From contig NC_088787.1 of the NCBI RefSeq assembly GCF_949628265.1, positions 20,326,501-20,390,500 of the forward strand: a DNA stretch of 64,000 nt, in the 5' to 3' direction. A program made the translations under genes and the position numbers. Under the pieces are notes generated by a model that saw nothing but the letters and a program-made list of their open reading frames with translations, did no database searches and was not told where the DNA came from. Each line of letters starts with the position of its first letter. Position 1 is the stretch's first letter. This DNA comes from Cloeon dipterum (taxonomy: Eukaryota; Arthropoda; Insecta; Ephemeroptera; Baetidae). Shown here piece by piece: positions 50,572-63,902 of this stretch.

Positions 50572-53500
50572 ATGCAAGTGTCCGCTGTGATCACACTTTT
50601 GTCCTTGTCCCTCCTGGGCCGTATCCAGGCTGCGGACGATCTGCACTTCGCTCACCGTTCCTATGAAGAGCTGACGCTATGGCTGAACGAGACGTCGACC
50701 CATTACCCCCGACTGGCCAATTTCTACTCCATAGGACAGTCAGTCCAGGGGCGAGAACTGTGGGTGCTGCGCCTGGCCGAGGATGTGCAGGCAGGGCGTC
50801 CGGTCGGGCGTCCGATGTTCAAGTGGGTGGCCAACATGCACGGTGACGAGACGGTCGGACGGGCCCTAGTCATCCTCATGGGCGAGTACCTGCTCAAGAT
50901 GTACGGCAAGGACGAAAGGGTCACTGCCCTGCTCAATTCGATCGAACTCCACCTGATGCCGTCCATGAACCCTGACGGATTCGCTGCAGCTAAAGTACAT
51001 AAGGAGAATTATTTCCTGCATTAATGACTTTTAGGGTTGGGAATCCAGCGTTTTTTCATTATTTTTTTTCGCCAAATCATAAAATAAATGTTTAACAGTC
51101 TCAAACCTTTCAAGAAAAATGACTTTTCATGCACAAAAAATTAAGACAAAACAGATAAAATAATATTTTTGAGCTGAAAATTTTGGATGTATATAAACAC
51201 ATGGCATGTTTTTGGCAGGTATAAGTTGTTTAGGGCGATATAAGAGTATGTAGTTACAATTGTTTCAAATTGCACGGGCCGTTCTCATTCGATGATATGA
51301 CGATTGGGATGCTCAGAAAAAATTTCCATCTTTTTGATTTCTTATGCCAAATTTTTTATTATCTTAGGAGGGAAACTGCGATTCTCTATCAGACTACAGA
51401 GGCAGGAACAACTACAACCGTGTGGACCTGAACAGAGACTTTCCAGACCAATTCGACAGAGTAAAAAAAGACTATTTTCAATACATCATAGAAGGAAGGC
51501 AGAAGGAAACCGTGCTGATCATGACGTGGATCTCAAATAATCCCTTCGTGCTCTCTGGGAATTTACACGGTGGAGCCGTTGTCGCCAGCTACCCTTTCGA
51601 CGACACAGGGTAAAGAATTCATCACATAATATCTAGGAAATTCTAAATTATTTAAATATAGGGGCCCTGAGGAAGGTGGTGTCGCGTCTCCCACGCCAGA
51701 CAACAGCCTGTTCATCAGTCTGGCCAAGCTGTACGCGGACGGACACACTTTGATGAAAAACAACATTAAGTGTGAGGCAGGAGACCATTTTCCTGGAGGC
51801 GTCACAAACGGAGCTCACTGGTACAATGTTCAAGGTAACTGACATTGATTTATTTATTAAACGATTTGAACAAATAGCATAATATCAAATATAAAAGTTA
51901 AATGTATTTGAAAGAGTTTTTATAAATAAACGCACACTGGAGGAATTTGCTTGAAAAAGCTGTATGTGTCAGGTGACTGAAACGCGACAAGTAACTCACA
52001 ACTACTTCTTTGTTACACAAAATCAACAAGGGGTCTTGAAACCTGGTGTTGGAACGTCCTGTCACAATTTAGAGTTAAGTTGAATTGTATTTATTATTGA
52101 TGTGTACAATTGTTTGGAATGAAATTAGGTTCCTCCTTTGAGTCAGGATGTCCAGAAATCCGGGTTGAAAAAGTCGATGATGGTGTTGGGGCGTTGTCCA
52201 TGTCGTTCGACAGGTTGAATTAGGTAGTTGTCATGCGCCGAGTTGTTGTACTCTAGAAGCGCGGTCATGTCGCTCGGAGACCAGTCTTGCCTAACAGGAC
52301 GCAAGACATGCGACGATAAATTTAATATGGTCTTGGTCGCACTCAGGGCGAGTCGGTGATGGAAGGTTGCAGACGAGAGGGGGCTGCGATGGAGCAGTGG
52401 GGTCCCTCCAATCAATGAAGTGGTGGTATTCGTTTCACGCGCGGCTGGGTGTCTCTCGGGCAGACAGCGAGAGGACAGAGTGTATGCCCAGCTTCAATTG
52501 TCTGAGGAGTAGAAGGTGAGCAGGGAAGTGGTACGTCAGGTGTCCATCAAGGATTGGCTTGACTTCTATATCAGGAGCTAATCGGGAAGTCTGCAGCCGT
52601 TTTTGATGTGCGATGGGAGGTGGCCAGAAGGTGCGAGGAGGTTGTGCGGTAGCTGGCAATAGATCTTCAAGCATGAGTGATGCTTACCTGATAGCAAGAA
52701 TTCGTTCATTCAGTATGCGGCTCTCAACGCCGAAAAACAGTGGCGGAAGTAGCAGAATGGTAGTGGCGGTGGTGGATTTACGGTACATTTTATTTACAGA
52801 TATGAAATCAGAAGCCACTACAGTTTTTTCTGGCAAACAATTGCCTACAAACTAATTTCCAATTCTTGATTAAAGCTTATGATCTCTCTTCATAGATAAT
52901 TTAAAAGTTGATTCACAATCTATTTAAGTATATTGAAGGGCTTGAAATAGAAATTCTTCCACAGTCTTATCAAAATTTAGATTAATTTCACGCTCATTTT
53001 TTTACTCTATTTCAGCAAACCTTTTTTTAAAACAATTTTTCCATGGTTAATATCCTTGTTTAGTGTACTACTCACTCACAAATATTAATGCACATTAAAA
53101 TGTAATCTATACTAATTTAAAATTCAGGTGGCATGCAGGATTACAACTACTTGCACTCAAACTGCTACGAAGTGACCTTTGAGCTGTCTTGTTGCAAATA
53201 TCCAGCTAGCAAGGAGCTCAGCAATGAATGGATAAAAAACAAAGAAGCTATGCTGTCCTTCATGGAGGCGACACACTGGGGTGCTAAAGGTGAAATTTCC
53301 AAAGTGCAATAAATAAAGCACCATGCATTAATTCTTAAAATTTCTTCAGGAGTTGTCCGTTCGTCCAATGGCAGTCAGGGAATTAGTGGTGCCCAAATAT
53401 TGGTCAAGGGCAACTCGCACATAATCTCTACCTCTGACAGAGGAGAGTTTTGGAGGCTCCTCTTACCTGGCACCTACGAAATCACGGTCAATGCTACAGG

Positions 53501-56500
53501 GTGAGTGCTAGACAAATTACAAAAAAAAGCGAAATATAATAGGGTGTCCAAAAACCTTCCAGGCACAATCCGCAAACAAAATCAGTGACCGTCACAAAGG
53601 ACCACACTGCCGTGCTTGATTTTGAGCTGGAAAGCACAAATTCATTGCCAAGCAAATCCCCAAGAATTGGTTTGAAACTCGTAATGCGTGGTGTTAATTT
53701 TTAATTTATTTACTCACCAAATGCAGATAATTTGACTTCTCAAAAGGGCCTGCAAGTGATACCTGCTCCCAAGGTGCAACCTCTCCCAAAGTTTTTTCAC
53801 CATGACCACTCTGCCCTTTTTAAAGACCTTTTGACTCTGACTAAAAACTATCCAAGCATCACTCGACTTTATTCAATCGGCAAAAGTGTTAAGGGGAAGG
53901 ATTTGTATGTCTTGGAAATTTCCGACAACCCTGGAGTTCATGAACAAGGTATTAATTTTTGACAATTTTATCACAGAGCTCGTTTAAAATAAAATATTAG
54001 GTGAACCGGAGGTAAAACTTGTTGCAAACATGCATGGAAACGAAGTGGTCGGGCGAGAAGTGCTTATCACTCTGGCCCACTGGCTTTGTTCCAACTATGG
54101 CGTGAACGAAACTGCAACCTCAATAGTGGATTCGACTCGTTTGCATTTGATGCCAACCATGAATCCAGATGGATATGAAATGTCGTCACCAGGTAAAAAT
54201 CCTCCATGCTTATCTACATTCCCATTGTGACACGTGACATTTTCAGACTCAAAAGATAGCATGATGGGAAGAAACAACGCGCATGACGTGGATCTGAACA
54301 GAAATTTTCCAGATCAGTACCAGAACTTCAATGTAACAATTGAATGGTTATACTTTGAACAAGATTTAATTTTTAACTTCAGGAAATTCCTAATGCTGAA
54401 CCTGAAACCATGGCTGTGATGGAGTGGACCAGATCTTACCCTTTTGTTCTCTCAGCCAACCTCCATGGCGGCTCAGTCGTCGCCAATTATCCCTTTGATG
54501 GCCAGGCGCCTGGTCAGGCTAAGGGCCAGGCCAATTTAGCACCTGACAATGCCGTCTTCCAACACTTGGCTCACCTTTATGCCAGGGTAAGCAGTCTTAA
54601 CCACTTTAATTATTGCTATGAAATTAAATTGCGTTGAGACAATTTGAGAAAATAAATTTTATTTACCAAAATATTTTATAATGGTTACTTGCATAGGATA
54701 AAAAACATATTTTAATTTCAAGTTACAAAATTTGTTATTCTTATTCTCCCCCAATATTTGCATTATTTATAGTCTCTAAAAAGAAATAAAAAATGCATTA
54801 ATTAAATCTACACCATTTTGTAGTTTCTCAATATTAATTCAGTATTGACCCTTAATCTCTGTGGGACTAAATTTTTAAATAGACCCAAAATATTTTTTAA
54901 TATATTAAAATAACGCATGTAAAATTCAGATATATTAAACATTTCATTTTCTGTTTAATTTAGAACAATCCATCCATGATGAGAGGCCCGCAGTGCAAGC
55001 TGCGTACCAAGGAACTCTTCCACGAGGGGACAGTGAATGGCGCTTCATGGTACGCCGTTTATGGAGGGATGCAAGACTGGAACTACATCTTCCAAGATTG
55101 TTTCGAGTTGACCGTTGAGATGAGCTGCAACAAGTACCCACCTGCGGATGCCCTGCTGGGTTATTGGACTGAAAACAAGGATTCGCTGCTGCATTTTGTA
55201 CAGCAGGCTCACATAGGGCTCAAAGGATTCGTGCTGGACAATAGTGGCCAGCCAGTACAAGGCAGTTTCCTTGAGGTGGACGGAATTGATCACAAGACCA
55301 GAGTGACGCCAAATGGCGAGTACTGGAGGCTGCTAATGCCCGGCACCTATCTCATCACCGCTTATGCCTCTGGGTATAAATTTTAGATACAATTATTTCC
55401 CTATTTTTTTGAAATACATTAGTTAAGAAATGACTCGATTTTTAAGAAATTTTATTTATTTTGAATTTATGTATGAAAAAATAAAGCAAATGTAAAAAAT
55501 ACAACTATCTACTAGTGATATTTTGTGTGCCCCCCTTTCACGTAATTTAAGAGCGGGCCTATTAAATAATGTGGTTTGACAAGATATAAACTGTGCAAAT
55601 AGCTCGATTTTATTTTTATTTTCAAGTTTATTTTTGAAAATAAAGATAATATTATAATAGTATTCTGAATGTTGCAGATACGAATCTTCTCCTGTTCTGG
55701 TAAATGTGAATGAGAGCCTAAACTTCAATTTCACAATGATGCCTGCAAATTTAAACGAGTGGTCGAAATTAAAAGACTTCAACATTGCTGAAAACATGAG
55801 CCCGACTTTTTCCTACATGAGAAACGTTGAGATTGAAGGCGTGCTGTTCAACCTCGAAAGACTTTTTGAAACCTTTAACGAATTTGAAAAAATCGAGAAT
55901 GAATATAATGTCATCACAGTCGGCACAGAGGTAATTTTCAACTTAAAATCCCTTTATTGAATCACAATTAAATTTTCCAGGCTCGAGTTCCATCTGAAAA
56001 AATGAACATTTTGCTGATTGGAGGGCTACAGCCTGACGAGCCAATTGGAAGAGAAATTCTTGTGAGATTCGCTCGCCACTTGACAATCGGCGCGCAAAAA
56101 TCCAACCCTGCAATCATGAATCTGCTCAGTAAAGCGTCATTCATAATTGTCCCTGGCGCAAACAATCAGTTCGACCGTGTTAGAGGTTTGCCAGCTCTAT
56201 TAGTGCCTCTAAAATGTTTCTAAAAAATTTCTCAGCGTCTTGTACACCTGAGCAAAGAGGATACACAAACCAGAGCAGAAAGGTAGAGCAGTTGGTCGAG
56301 AAAGTTATCACTGAATGGGACATTGACTTTGCAATATCGTTTGGGAGCGGAGGATACTATTTTGAGTAAGGGTTAAAATATATTAGTTATTTAATAAACT
56401 AAATCTGCTTTTTTTAGAATTCCTTCCAGTGGCACCAGTGAGCAGACCAAATTTTTCAAGAACCTTGAGATGCATTTTAAGATGGGCCACAGTGTGTTTT

Positions 56501-59029
56501 CCAAGGTTGAATTAGATAATTTTATTTTGTCTTACAATGTGGACTGTAACTTGTCCTCCTTTTCCAGACTAACACATTCTGTGCTGTGAACAGGACCAAT
56601 GAAGAATTCACTCCCAATCAAATCTACTCTAAATATTCAGTTCCTATGGTACGTTTTGGAAAATTTCTGGTGTCTGAAGGTATTTAAATATAGCTTATTC
56701 AAGGTTTCTGTGCATTTGGGATGCTGCATATACCCGCCTGCAACTCAAATTCCTATTCTATGGAGACAAAACTTGGGCGGCATACTGAACTTGGTTACTG
56801 CAGCTTTGCAAGGTAAGGTGATTTTTTTTATTTAAAACAAGACTCTTGCATATATATTGTTGAAAATAAATAAATACAAGATATTAATAATTGCCAATAT
56901 ATACCAAGAGAATCCAAGTCGGTCATTACATTACTATCCTTGTTAACTTTTTTTAATTGCGTTCTTTTAAAGCAATAGAAATATGAGTGACATCATTGGA
57001 AATTTCCTCCAAATTTTTATCAAAACATTTTTTTAATTACAAAAATAATTACATCAGGCGTGACTGGTCGAGTAATGGACGATGAAGGAAATGCCTTGCG
57101 AGAGGCCAGCGTCGTTGTGCTCGGCTCGAACAGCAAAGTGACCTACTCCATGAATGAGGCTATCTTCCGCTCGATCCTGCCGTCAGGCGAGCACAGAGTC
57201 AAGGTCTCCGTGCCAGGCTACCCAGAGAAAACGCTAAATGTGACCGTGGAGACAGGCCGGCTGAAGCACCTGGAGTTCATAATGGGGCCGTCAAGGCACT
57301 ATGACACCAAGTCACAGAACTGGCTCAACTCACTTTGCAATTTCTACCCCTCAGTCGCCAAGCTGATCAAGTACTGCTGATACAGGCTTTTAAGATGTTC
57401 AAATAAATTGTTCTTATTAAATAGAAACGAGGATTTCAAATATTTGCAATTGGGATTCAACCGAGTGGGTCACGCGACAACGCCATGCACCGCAGTCATC
57501 TTCACATGCCACTCAGACCCTTGCCCAGCGAGGGAAGCTGCCAAGGGCGTTGCCAACACCATTATCGAGAAATTCGCAGAATTTAAAGACGAGGGCAGTC
57601 TCCTTCAGGCCACCAGTGTCAACATCCTGCCGTGGCTATTAGGTTTGATCGGAGTCATTGTGATTTTTTGTGTGGTAATTAATTTAATTATTTTGTAACG
57701 CAGAAGCCAATGAGCCCAGCGAAGAGAGTATTTTGAAGTGGATTGAAACGCACCAGCCCTCTCTAGTAATTTATCTTAATAATGGGAAAAGTCCAGGCGT
57801 CAGCATTCCTAGGACTGACAGTAGTGACTCTAAGCTTCAGGTAAATGAACATATTAAAAACTTTAGAGTGTTTTTACTAGGTAATATAACAAAGTTAAAA
57901 CTTAAAATTGTGAAAGTTGGTTTTAATTTTTATTCTTCTTATATTGGTCAAATTTTGACGCAGAAATTGTCAAGGAAAAGATTCTTGAAACATTCAGAGC
58001 CGCATATTTGTATTTTTTAATCCAGTTTTGGTACAGATTTCTTTCAAAAAAGTTTCAAATCATTTTCTTCTTTCAAGCTCTAAATTTTGCTATGATTATT
58101 TGTAATTACATTTTGAGTCATTTTTTTACAAAAATATCAAGCCATTTTGCGAAAAAATTTTAAAATATGTAAAAAAATAAAGATGGTTCATAAAACTATT
58201 TTAAATATCTGAATTTTTGTTTATAACTCAATCATTATTAAAAATCCAGTTCTGTTTTTGGTTCTGACTACTCACGAAGCGCAAAAATTTCGATTTTTAT
58301 TTCAGGTGTTGAAAAATGCGATGGAACTCGTTTTCTTAAACAACACTCAGTTACCAGAGTCTCCAAAAGATTCATTTGTGGTAAATTAATTTAATTCCCT
58401 TCCTTGAATTTTTGATCTCTTACATTAACAATTCATTTATCCAGAACAAAATCAACTCGCGAATTGATACCGTGGCCCTCGAATTCGGCGTGAACGGCAA
58501 GTACAACGCGTCACTGCTGCAGTCGTTGGTGGCCCTGCAGGTGGATTATGGCGTGACGGTGCTGGTGATGGATGACATAAAGGACGTGATGCTGCATTCA
58601 TCAGAGATAGAAATCAAGTCGCACAATCTGAACGCCACAGTTAAGCCAAAACGAGGCCTGATGTGGCGACCACTGCCCCCTGGCGAGTATGCCTTCTACG
58701 TCTCGTCACCTAACTACCTGCCGCTGGTGCACGACTTCAAACTGGCCACCAAGAGTCACGAAACGATCGTGCTGCGGCTCGTTGAGGACCCCACCTTCCT
58801 GGGCGTTTCGACCATCACCCTTATTTTCATCTGCGGCTTGCTGACGCTCGGAGCGGCCACCGTGACCGTGCTCAGGGCGGCAATTCAGTATAAGAGGTCT
58901 GCCGCGCAGAACCGCAGGTCGCACAGGACTCACAGCAGTGGTGAAATTTCCACGAGCAAGTATATGGACGTCGCCATCGACTCAGACGAGGCGGACGAGG
59001 ACGATGACAGGGACAGCTCGTCTTCCTGA
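50572..59029 (+). CDS. svr: Carboxypeptidase D (silver), four carboxypeptidase-like units, 1525 aa
   Basis: Exons: 50572-50994, 51368-51609, 51662-51834, 53128-53289, 53350-53500, 53563-53669, 53727-53948, 54001-54192, 54247-54332, 54383-54586, 54964-55373, 55678-55930, 55981-56185, 56236-56366, 56418-56515, 56568-56648, 56703-56812, 57058-57370, 57425-57642, 57704-57840, 58306-58380, 58445-59029. Signal peptide 1-20. Unit 1 (about 22-410) and unit 2 (about 435-800) keep the M14 zinc site (HGDE, HGNE), DLNR, the second zinc His (NLHGG) and the catalytic Glu ([20 protein letters not shown]), so both should be active. Unit 3 (about 830-1165) has lost them (QPDE; VHLGCC). A degenerate unit 4 (about 1170-1435) ends in a transthyretin-like fold (PLPPGEYAF). 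TM helix about 1449-1474; acidic, Ser-rich cytosolic tail ([10 protein letters not shown]), as for trans-Golgi sorting. Trims C-terminal Lys/Arg from prohormones and growth factors in the secretory pathway. Confidence 0.95.
51835..53127. other. Enlarged intron 3 of carboxypeptidase D
   Basis: 1293 bp, far longer than most of the neighbouring introns, which are about 50 bp. Two minus-strand open frames (52143-52415 and 52435-52674) of above-background length and GC content lie inside it. They may be remains of an inserted element, but I recognise no transposase or reverse-transcriptase motif and no terminal repeats. Confidence 0.4.
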
Positions 59030-60052
59030 CACGCACCTTGTGATTTTGTAACTGTGTAGTTTTAATTTTTGAAACTTGATCAAAGCCCTGATAAAATTAA
59101 TGGTATTAAAAGCTAGCTCAAATTTTATTGGTGCACAAGAAAGAGCTTAATCTTTGTAAATTTGCTATGTAAAAGTCAATTATTTTAACTTGCACAAACT
59201 TAATTGGATTACTCCTGATATTATTTGATTCCTCAAAAGTGATTGCATCAGGAATACACATGCTTACATTTTTATGTTTTGTTAGCACCTTCTCTGCTGT
59301 CTGACACTTGGTAAGGATTTGAGAGTTTATTTTGTTAACTATTAAGTTATTTAAATGTACAGTGACTGACCAAAATGTGACTCATTTGTATAACTCAAAA
59401 ATGCAGGACTCAATGGGAACAAATTGTAACAAAATATTTTTTTATTTAGATATAAAAGCCGAAAAATCTGTCATTGTCAAAATAAAACTATCGGAATTAA
59501 ATGAATGAGTGTCCATTACCAAAAACATATTTACGTATTATTATCTAGAGGTCTAAGCCAGCCGCGCTGAGCAGCGCCAAGCAGGCAACAAATTTCGGTT
59601 CATGTGGTCAGCCGCCGGTCAAATAGACAAACTAAACCGGAAAGTTTGCAAATAAATTAGCCATCAATCGTCTCTTTAAAAATTTTATAAGCCCCCAGCC
59701 GCAAGCAAAAATGCTCAGCTGACGCCGCCAGGCCTAAACTTCCAAAATTCGGGCTGAAGCCGGTTCAGCCACCAAAAATTTCACGAAAAACTTTTAACTA
59801 AAAAGTTACGCGGTTTCATTTTTAATTATTGTGCTCAATCAATGTCGTGGGCCTATGGTTTTAGTGTGGTTGTGGTGTGACCTAAAGTTTTCGCGCTCTG
59901 GAAGTGGGCGGGATTAGCGAGCTCTTACTTACGCACTATGTTCTATAAGCATAAGCTCAGCTCTCTTCAGCTGATGCTGACAGCAACTGAAACACAACAA
60001 ATTTCAGCTTGTACCATAATACTTTAACAGGAAAAATCGTAGATCCTTCGCA
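59030..60052. other. Carboxypeptidase D 3' region and HSPBAP1 upstream region
   Basis: Contains the 3' untranslated region with AATAAA at 59481-59486, then a GC-richer block from about 59560 that probably includes the HSPBAP1 promoter. No further exon was found. Confidence 0.5.
59481..59486 (+). terminator. Poly(A) signal of carboxypeptidase D
   Basis: AATAAA about 450 bp after the stop codon. Confidence 0.5.
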
Positions 60053-61588
60053 ATGTCAACAGTTGAATCAAGTTTGAGGGACCTTTTTACAAGTTGTGAC
60101 GAGCCGATTCTCTTGGAAAAGCGCGTGTCTCACTGGGAAATCGTAAAATCTTGGACCATAAACGTCTGGTGCGAAAAGATCGGCCCTACAACTCGCCTTC
60201 CTTTCCGAAGCGGGAAAATTGCGCATTCGGAGGTACGAAAACCATGAGTGTATTTTAAAAATAAAATAGTTATTTAATTAGCAGTGCTGACTGTTTTCTT
60301 GCAGCTGCCTCAATGGGAATCGACGTGTACTCAAACAGAAATGACGATGAATCAGTTTCTGGGACATGCACAGACAGCTGATCCTTCAGAGTGGCTCTAT
60401 TTCGACTATAAGCATCTCCACGAGTGGTTTAAGGACAAAGAAGATTTTTTAAAGGTAAAAACCATACAAAATTTTTATAAGATTGGGCATAGCTCAAAAA
60501 ATAAATGATGTAGATTTTGGTATTAATTTAAATTTGATTCCAGGACATATCGTGGAAAGATTTAGGCTTCCCTGATAGAAAGGCAGACGATTCAACGTTG
60601 TGGATCGGCAGCCAAGGAGCTCACACTCCGTGTCACGTTGACACATACGGTTTTAACTTAGTCGCCCAAATACATGGAAAGTTAGTTGAAAATTATCCAA
60701 AACAAAAAACAACCACGTATGGCATTAAAATATATAAATGCATAGGAAGCAGTGGATATTGTTCCCACCTGGAAATGAGAGCAGAAAGATGTTGAGAGCA
60801 ACTAGAGTTCCTTATGAAGAGTCAAGCATTTACAGTGAAATTAATTTTTTCTCCCCTCCCAAACGTATTTTAATAACCCTTGTAAATATATCCAGATATA
60901 ATTGTTTTAATTTTTCAGGTATCACTTTGACCGGGGCCCGCGTGGTCACCCTAAATCCAGGGGATGTCCTCTTTGTGCCTAATGGTTGGTGGCATTACGT
61001 GGAAACAATCTCGCCTCTCGCCGTCAGTTTGAATACTTGGATCCCACTGGTACGAGCAGGTTAATTCTCATTTATTTGAATTTAATTTATCTTACAAATA
61101 TTGCAGCCCTGTGATAGGTTTAGGCAAGTGGAGGAGTCTCTAGTCAAGCTCTTGGTTTCTTCTGTGTGCCGATTTGACAACAAGGAGTTAATTTTAAACC
61201 CCAACGAGGTGTGCTATTTAAAATTGCAAGTCATTTTAGCAGTCTAACATTTCCAACTCTCCAGGCTGACATCACGGAAGACAAGAACATTTTAAATTAC
61301 GTGAAGTGGGCAACCCATATCTGCACTGCGAGTGATTTTGATGAGCCGCCAGCTAAAAAGTGCCGATCGGAAACTAGTGCTTGTGGTGATTTGCCTGCTG
61401 GAGCTTCAAGAATAGCTATTTGCTCAGAGGATGATTTCAAAGAGTTGATGAGTTTGAAAAGGAAAGTCGTGGTTGACTCTGTCGCTGCAGAAAGTGATAT
61501 AAAGTTAGACTTCAGCAAAAAACTTATTAATGCTATGTGCGCACCAGATGTGTTATCAAAAATCCGGGACCATCTTTTGAAAGATTAA
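60053..61588 (+). CDS. HSPBAP1: HSPBAP1-like JmjC-domain oxygenase, 380 aa
   Basis: Exons: 60053-60232, 60305-60454, 60544-60680, 60746-60864, 60919-61049, 61107-61208, 61265-61588; 1143 nt in frame. The JmjC core matches HSPB1-associated protein 1: PQWESTCTQTEMT, DYKHLHEWFKDK, WKDLGFPDRKADDSTLWIGS, GAHTPCHVDTYGFNLV, KQWILFPP, RVPYEESSIYSEIN and NPGDVLFVPNGWWHYVE. The HxD pair (CHVD) and the later His (WWHYVE) are the expected Fe(II) ligands of a 2-oxoglutarate oxygenase. Human HSPBAP1 binds the small heat-shock protein HSP27; its substrate is not well defined. The C-terminal 100 residues are charged and unconserved, including a short basic patch PPAKKCR. Start is the first in-frame ATG. Confidence 0.93.
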
Positions 61589-61751
61589 AAAGTTGTTTAA
61601 TCTAAAAATGATTTAAATTTAATTTATGGTTCGGGAATTAAATGGCTTGAGAGTGAGATTATTATCTAATTGTATTTAGTTTCTAAGACACATATACACC
61701 AACAACTGCACAAACAATATGATTACAGCCAGGTAAAAATATAAATTTAAA

Positions 61752-61757
61752 AATAAA
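61752..61757 (+). terminator. Poly(A) signal of HSPBAP1
   Basis: AATAAA about 165 bp after the stop. The opposing Ly6 transcript ends within about 200 bp on the other strand. Confidence 0.5.
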
Positions 61758-61835
61758 ATAAGTCAAAGGCGGCTGAAGGATGTTAACAATTTCCTACTTT
61801 CGGTAGTTTTTTTCTTGGAAAAAATTTGGGTAAAA

Positions 61836-61841
61836 TTTATT
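61836..61841 (-). terminator. Poly(A) signal of the Ly6 gene
   Basis: AATAAA on the minus strand (TTTATT on plus), about 115 bp past the Ly6 stop codon. Confidence 0.5.
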
Positions 61842-61955
61842 CATTTTGTTTGTTCCAAACTTTTAGCTTAAACTAGTTTGGCATTAATACGTTCCTCTTA
61901 AGAATGTTTTCATGTGAAATACCTTACAAATGGTTCATATAAATTAAGTTCCAGA

Positions 61956-62855
61956 TCACTGAAGCAGTCTTGCGCAAATCACTAACACAAAAGTCACGAC
62001 AGCACTGGGCGCCCACGTGAATGGAGCCGAATTGCAGAGGTCGCCCTTGCAGAAGCAGGCGAATATTTTCTTGCCCCCCTGCGTGATGGTTGCGCACCGC
62101 TCCTCACCATCCGAGGGCTGTCTTTGCAGACACAGTCTCCGCGTTGCAACTCCGTAATCTAGAAAAAAATAGTTTGTATAGATTTTGCATTTTGCAGGCG
62201 TTAAAACGACAATCTTGACGTTAAATTAATCACTTTATGTAAAAGCTTTTTAAAAATTGACAATTTAAAATCGTTATTTAAAACGAGATCAGTTGGGAAC
62301 ATCTTAAATCGAAGAGGATTCTTTACTTACTTAAATGGGATAATACCAAAAGCAGAAAAAATTACACCCTTACAGAAATCTTATTGAAATTTTGAGTGCT
62401 TTTGAATAGCCTGGCCACAGAACCTAATATATTTTATATTTTGGAAAGTTTTTGTAACAATCAAAATTTATCTCTGTTCTCACCGTCCTCCTTGAAGGTG
62501 CTTCCGCCCTCCATTCTTTTTATGCACCAGCCCGAGGCGCACGGGATGGTCTCCACTCCCCTGAGCAGCTGGGGTTCCTCTCCGTTAATGGGCTTTGCGG
62601 TGCCATTGGCGGGGAAGGGGTCCTTGCAGTTGCCCTGCTCGCCCCTCGACATGCACGAGTAACATCTCTTGATGATCCCTGAAAAAATGTGGCACACATA
62701 AATTAGCTATTCAACCTGAGGCTTGAAAGAGAAAGGATTGAAATTGAGGAGATTTGTACGTTACCTTCTGAAAGGGGGATGACTATTAAGAAAAGGGCTA
62801 AAGTTACATAGGTCAGGAACTGGCCATTTCCAAATGGGCCGATTTTGATTTCCAT
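61956..62855 (-). CDS. Ly6/uPAR three-finger protein, probably GPI-anchored, 162 aa
   Basis: Minus-strand exons: 62855-62765, 62678-62484, 62158-61956; 489 nt in frame. The N-terminus has a hydrophobic signal segment (TYVTLALFLIVIPLS). The mature part opens with KRCYSCMSRG and closes with ACFCKGDLCN, the Cys-Asn ending that defines Ly6 domains. Ten cysteines fit the usual five disulfides. The C-terminus after CNSAPF is hydrophobic (SAVVTFVLVICARLL), as for a GPI-attachment signal. Insect relatives such as quiver/sleepless modulate ion channels, while others act in septate junctions; the role of this one cannot be assigned. Convergent with HSPBAP1. Confidence 0.88.
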
Positions 62856-63902
62856 TATTGCATGGAGAGAACCAGTTTACTTTGATGTGATTCCTTCTGC
62901 TGGCGAGCTGGTGACCTCGAATTCTTAATCCCCCACTCCTCCTTCATTTACTTTCTACTCTGCCCGCCTTCAACAACGGCATACGCCCATCGCACCTTTG
63001 CGTCAGGGTGTGTCAAAAGGGCGTAAAATTGATAAATTAATATGTTATTTTGCTTTGGTACTAAAATTCTTATTAATTTTGAGATAAGAAAATAGGAGAA
63101 AAACACTAATGTGTATAAATACCATTTTTCAAATGATCTAATTTTATGGAAAGGTCCCTCCAACAAGAAAAGCATCATATAATATGTGTCCTTTATTAAT
63201 GAGAATTCAATAAACCTACAAAAACGGTGAAATTACATAAAAACTTATGATTATTTTATTTATATATATAAATGTTAATAAAATTAGTTTAATGGTATTT
63301 TCTAATCGTTCTGCACATGTTGAGCAGCTGAACTGGAAATTTGTATTTAAAATTAAATCATCATCAACGATATCTAATTACCTTATTTCATAATATATTG
63401 AATAAGGAAATATAAACTTTTCAGCTAACTCTCAGGGAAAAGTTGTTTTTTCACATTGTGACATGCACTTTTTCAATGGGTGTCAGAGATTGAAGCAACA
63501 AGAATTAATTTTCCTTTTTTTTATTGTTCTTGAACGAAACGTAACCTTTCATTTTATTTTTCAGTCTTGGTGTAATACTAACGGACGACTTAACAGCACC
63601 TGATCAGAGATTTGCACGGCCTGTTTCATATAATTCTAGTGGGTTTGAAGTAGTTAGAAATGAAAATAGTATTTCTCGTTTTGATACACGTAAAATTATT
63701 TATTTATCGATTTAGTTCTTGACAATTACGCATTTTTCCAACGATTAATGAACTCAGAAGAGAGAGGTTGTGTTTTGAAAAGCGTTCCTCCTAGATGGAA
63801 AAGCATTGCAGCCATGAGTAACGTTCGATCTTCTACACAAATAATAACACAACACGCAATTTTGACAACAGACGATTTGATGGATGGGGCAGTTCTTCCG
63901 GC
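62856..63902. other. Intergenic DNA between the Ly6 and SR-protein genes
   Basis: AT-rich; holds the Ly6 promoter side and, to the right, the 3' untranslated region of the SR-rich gene. An open frame at 62948-63178 on the minus strand has no recognisable features. Confidence 0.45.
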
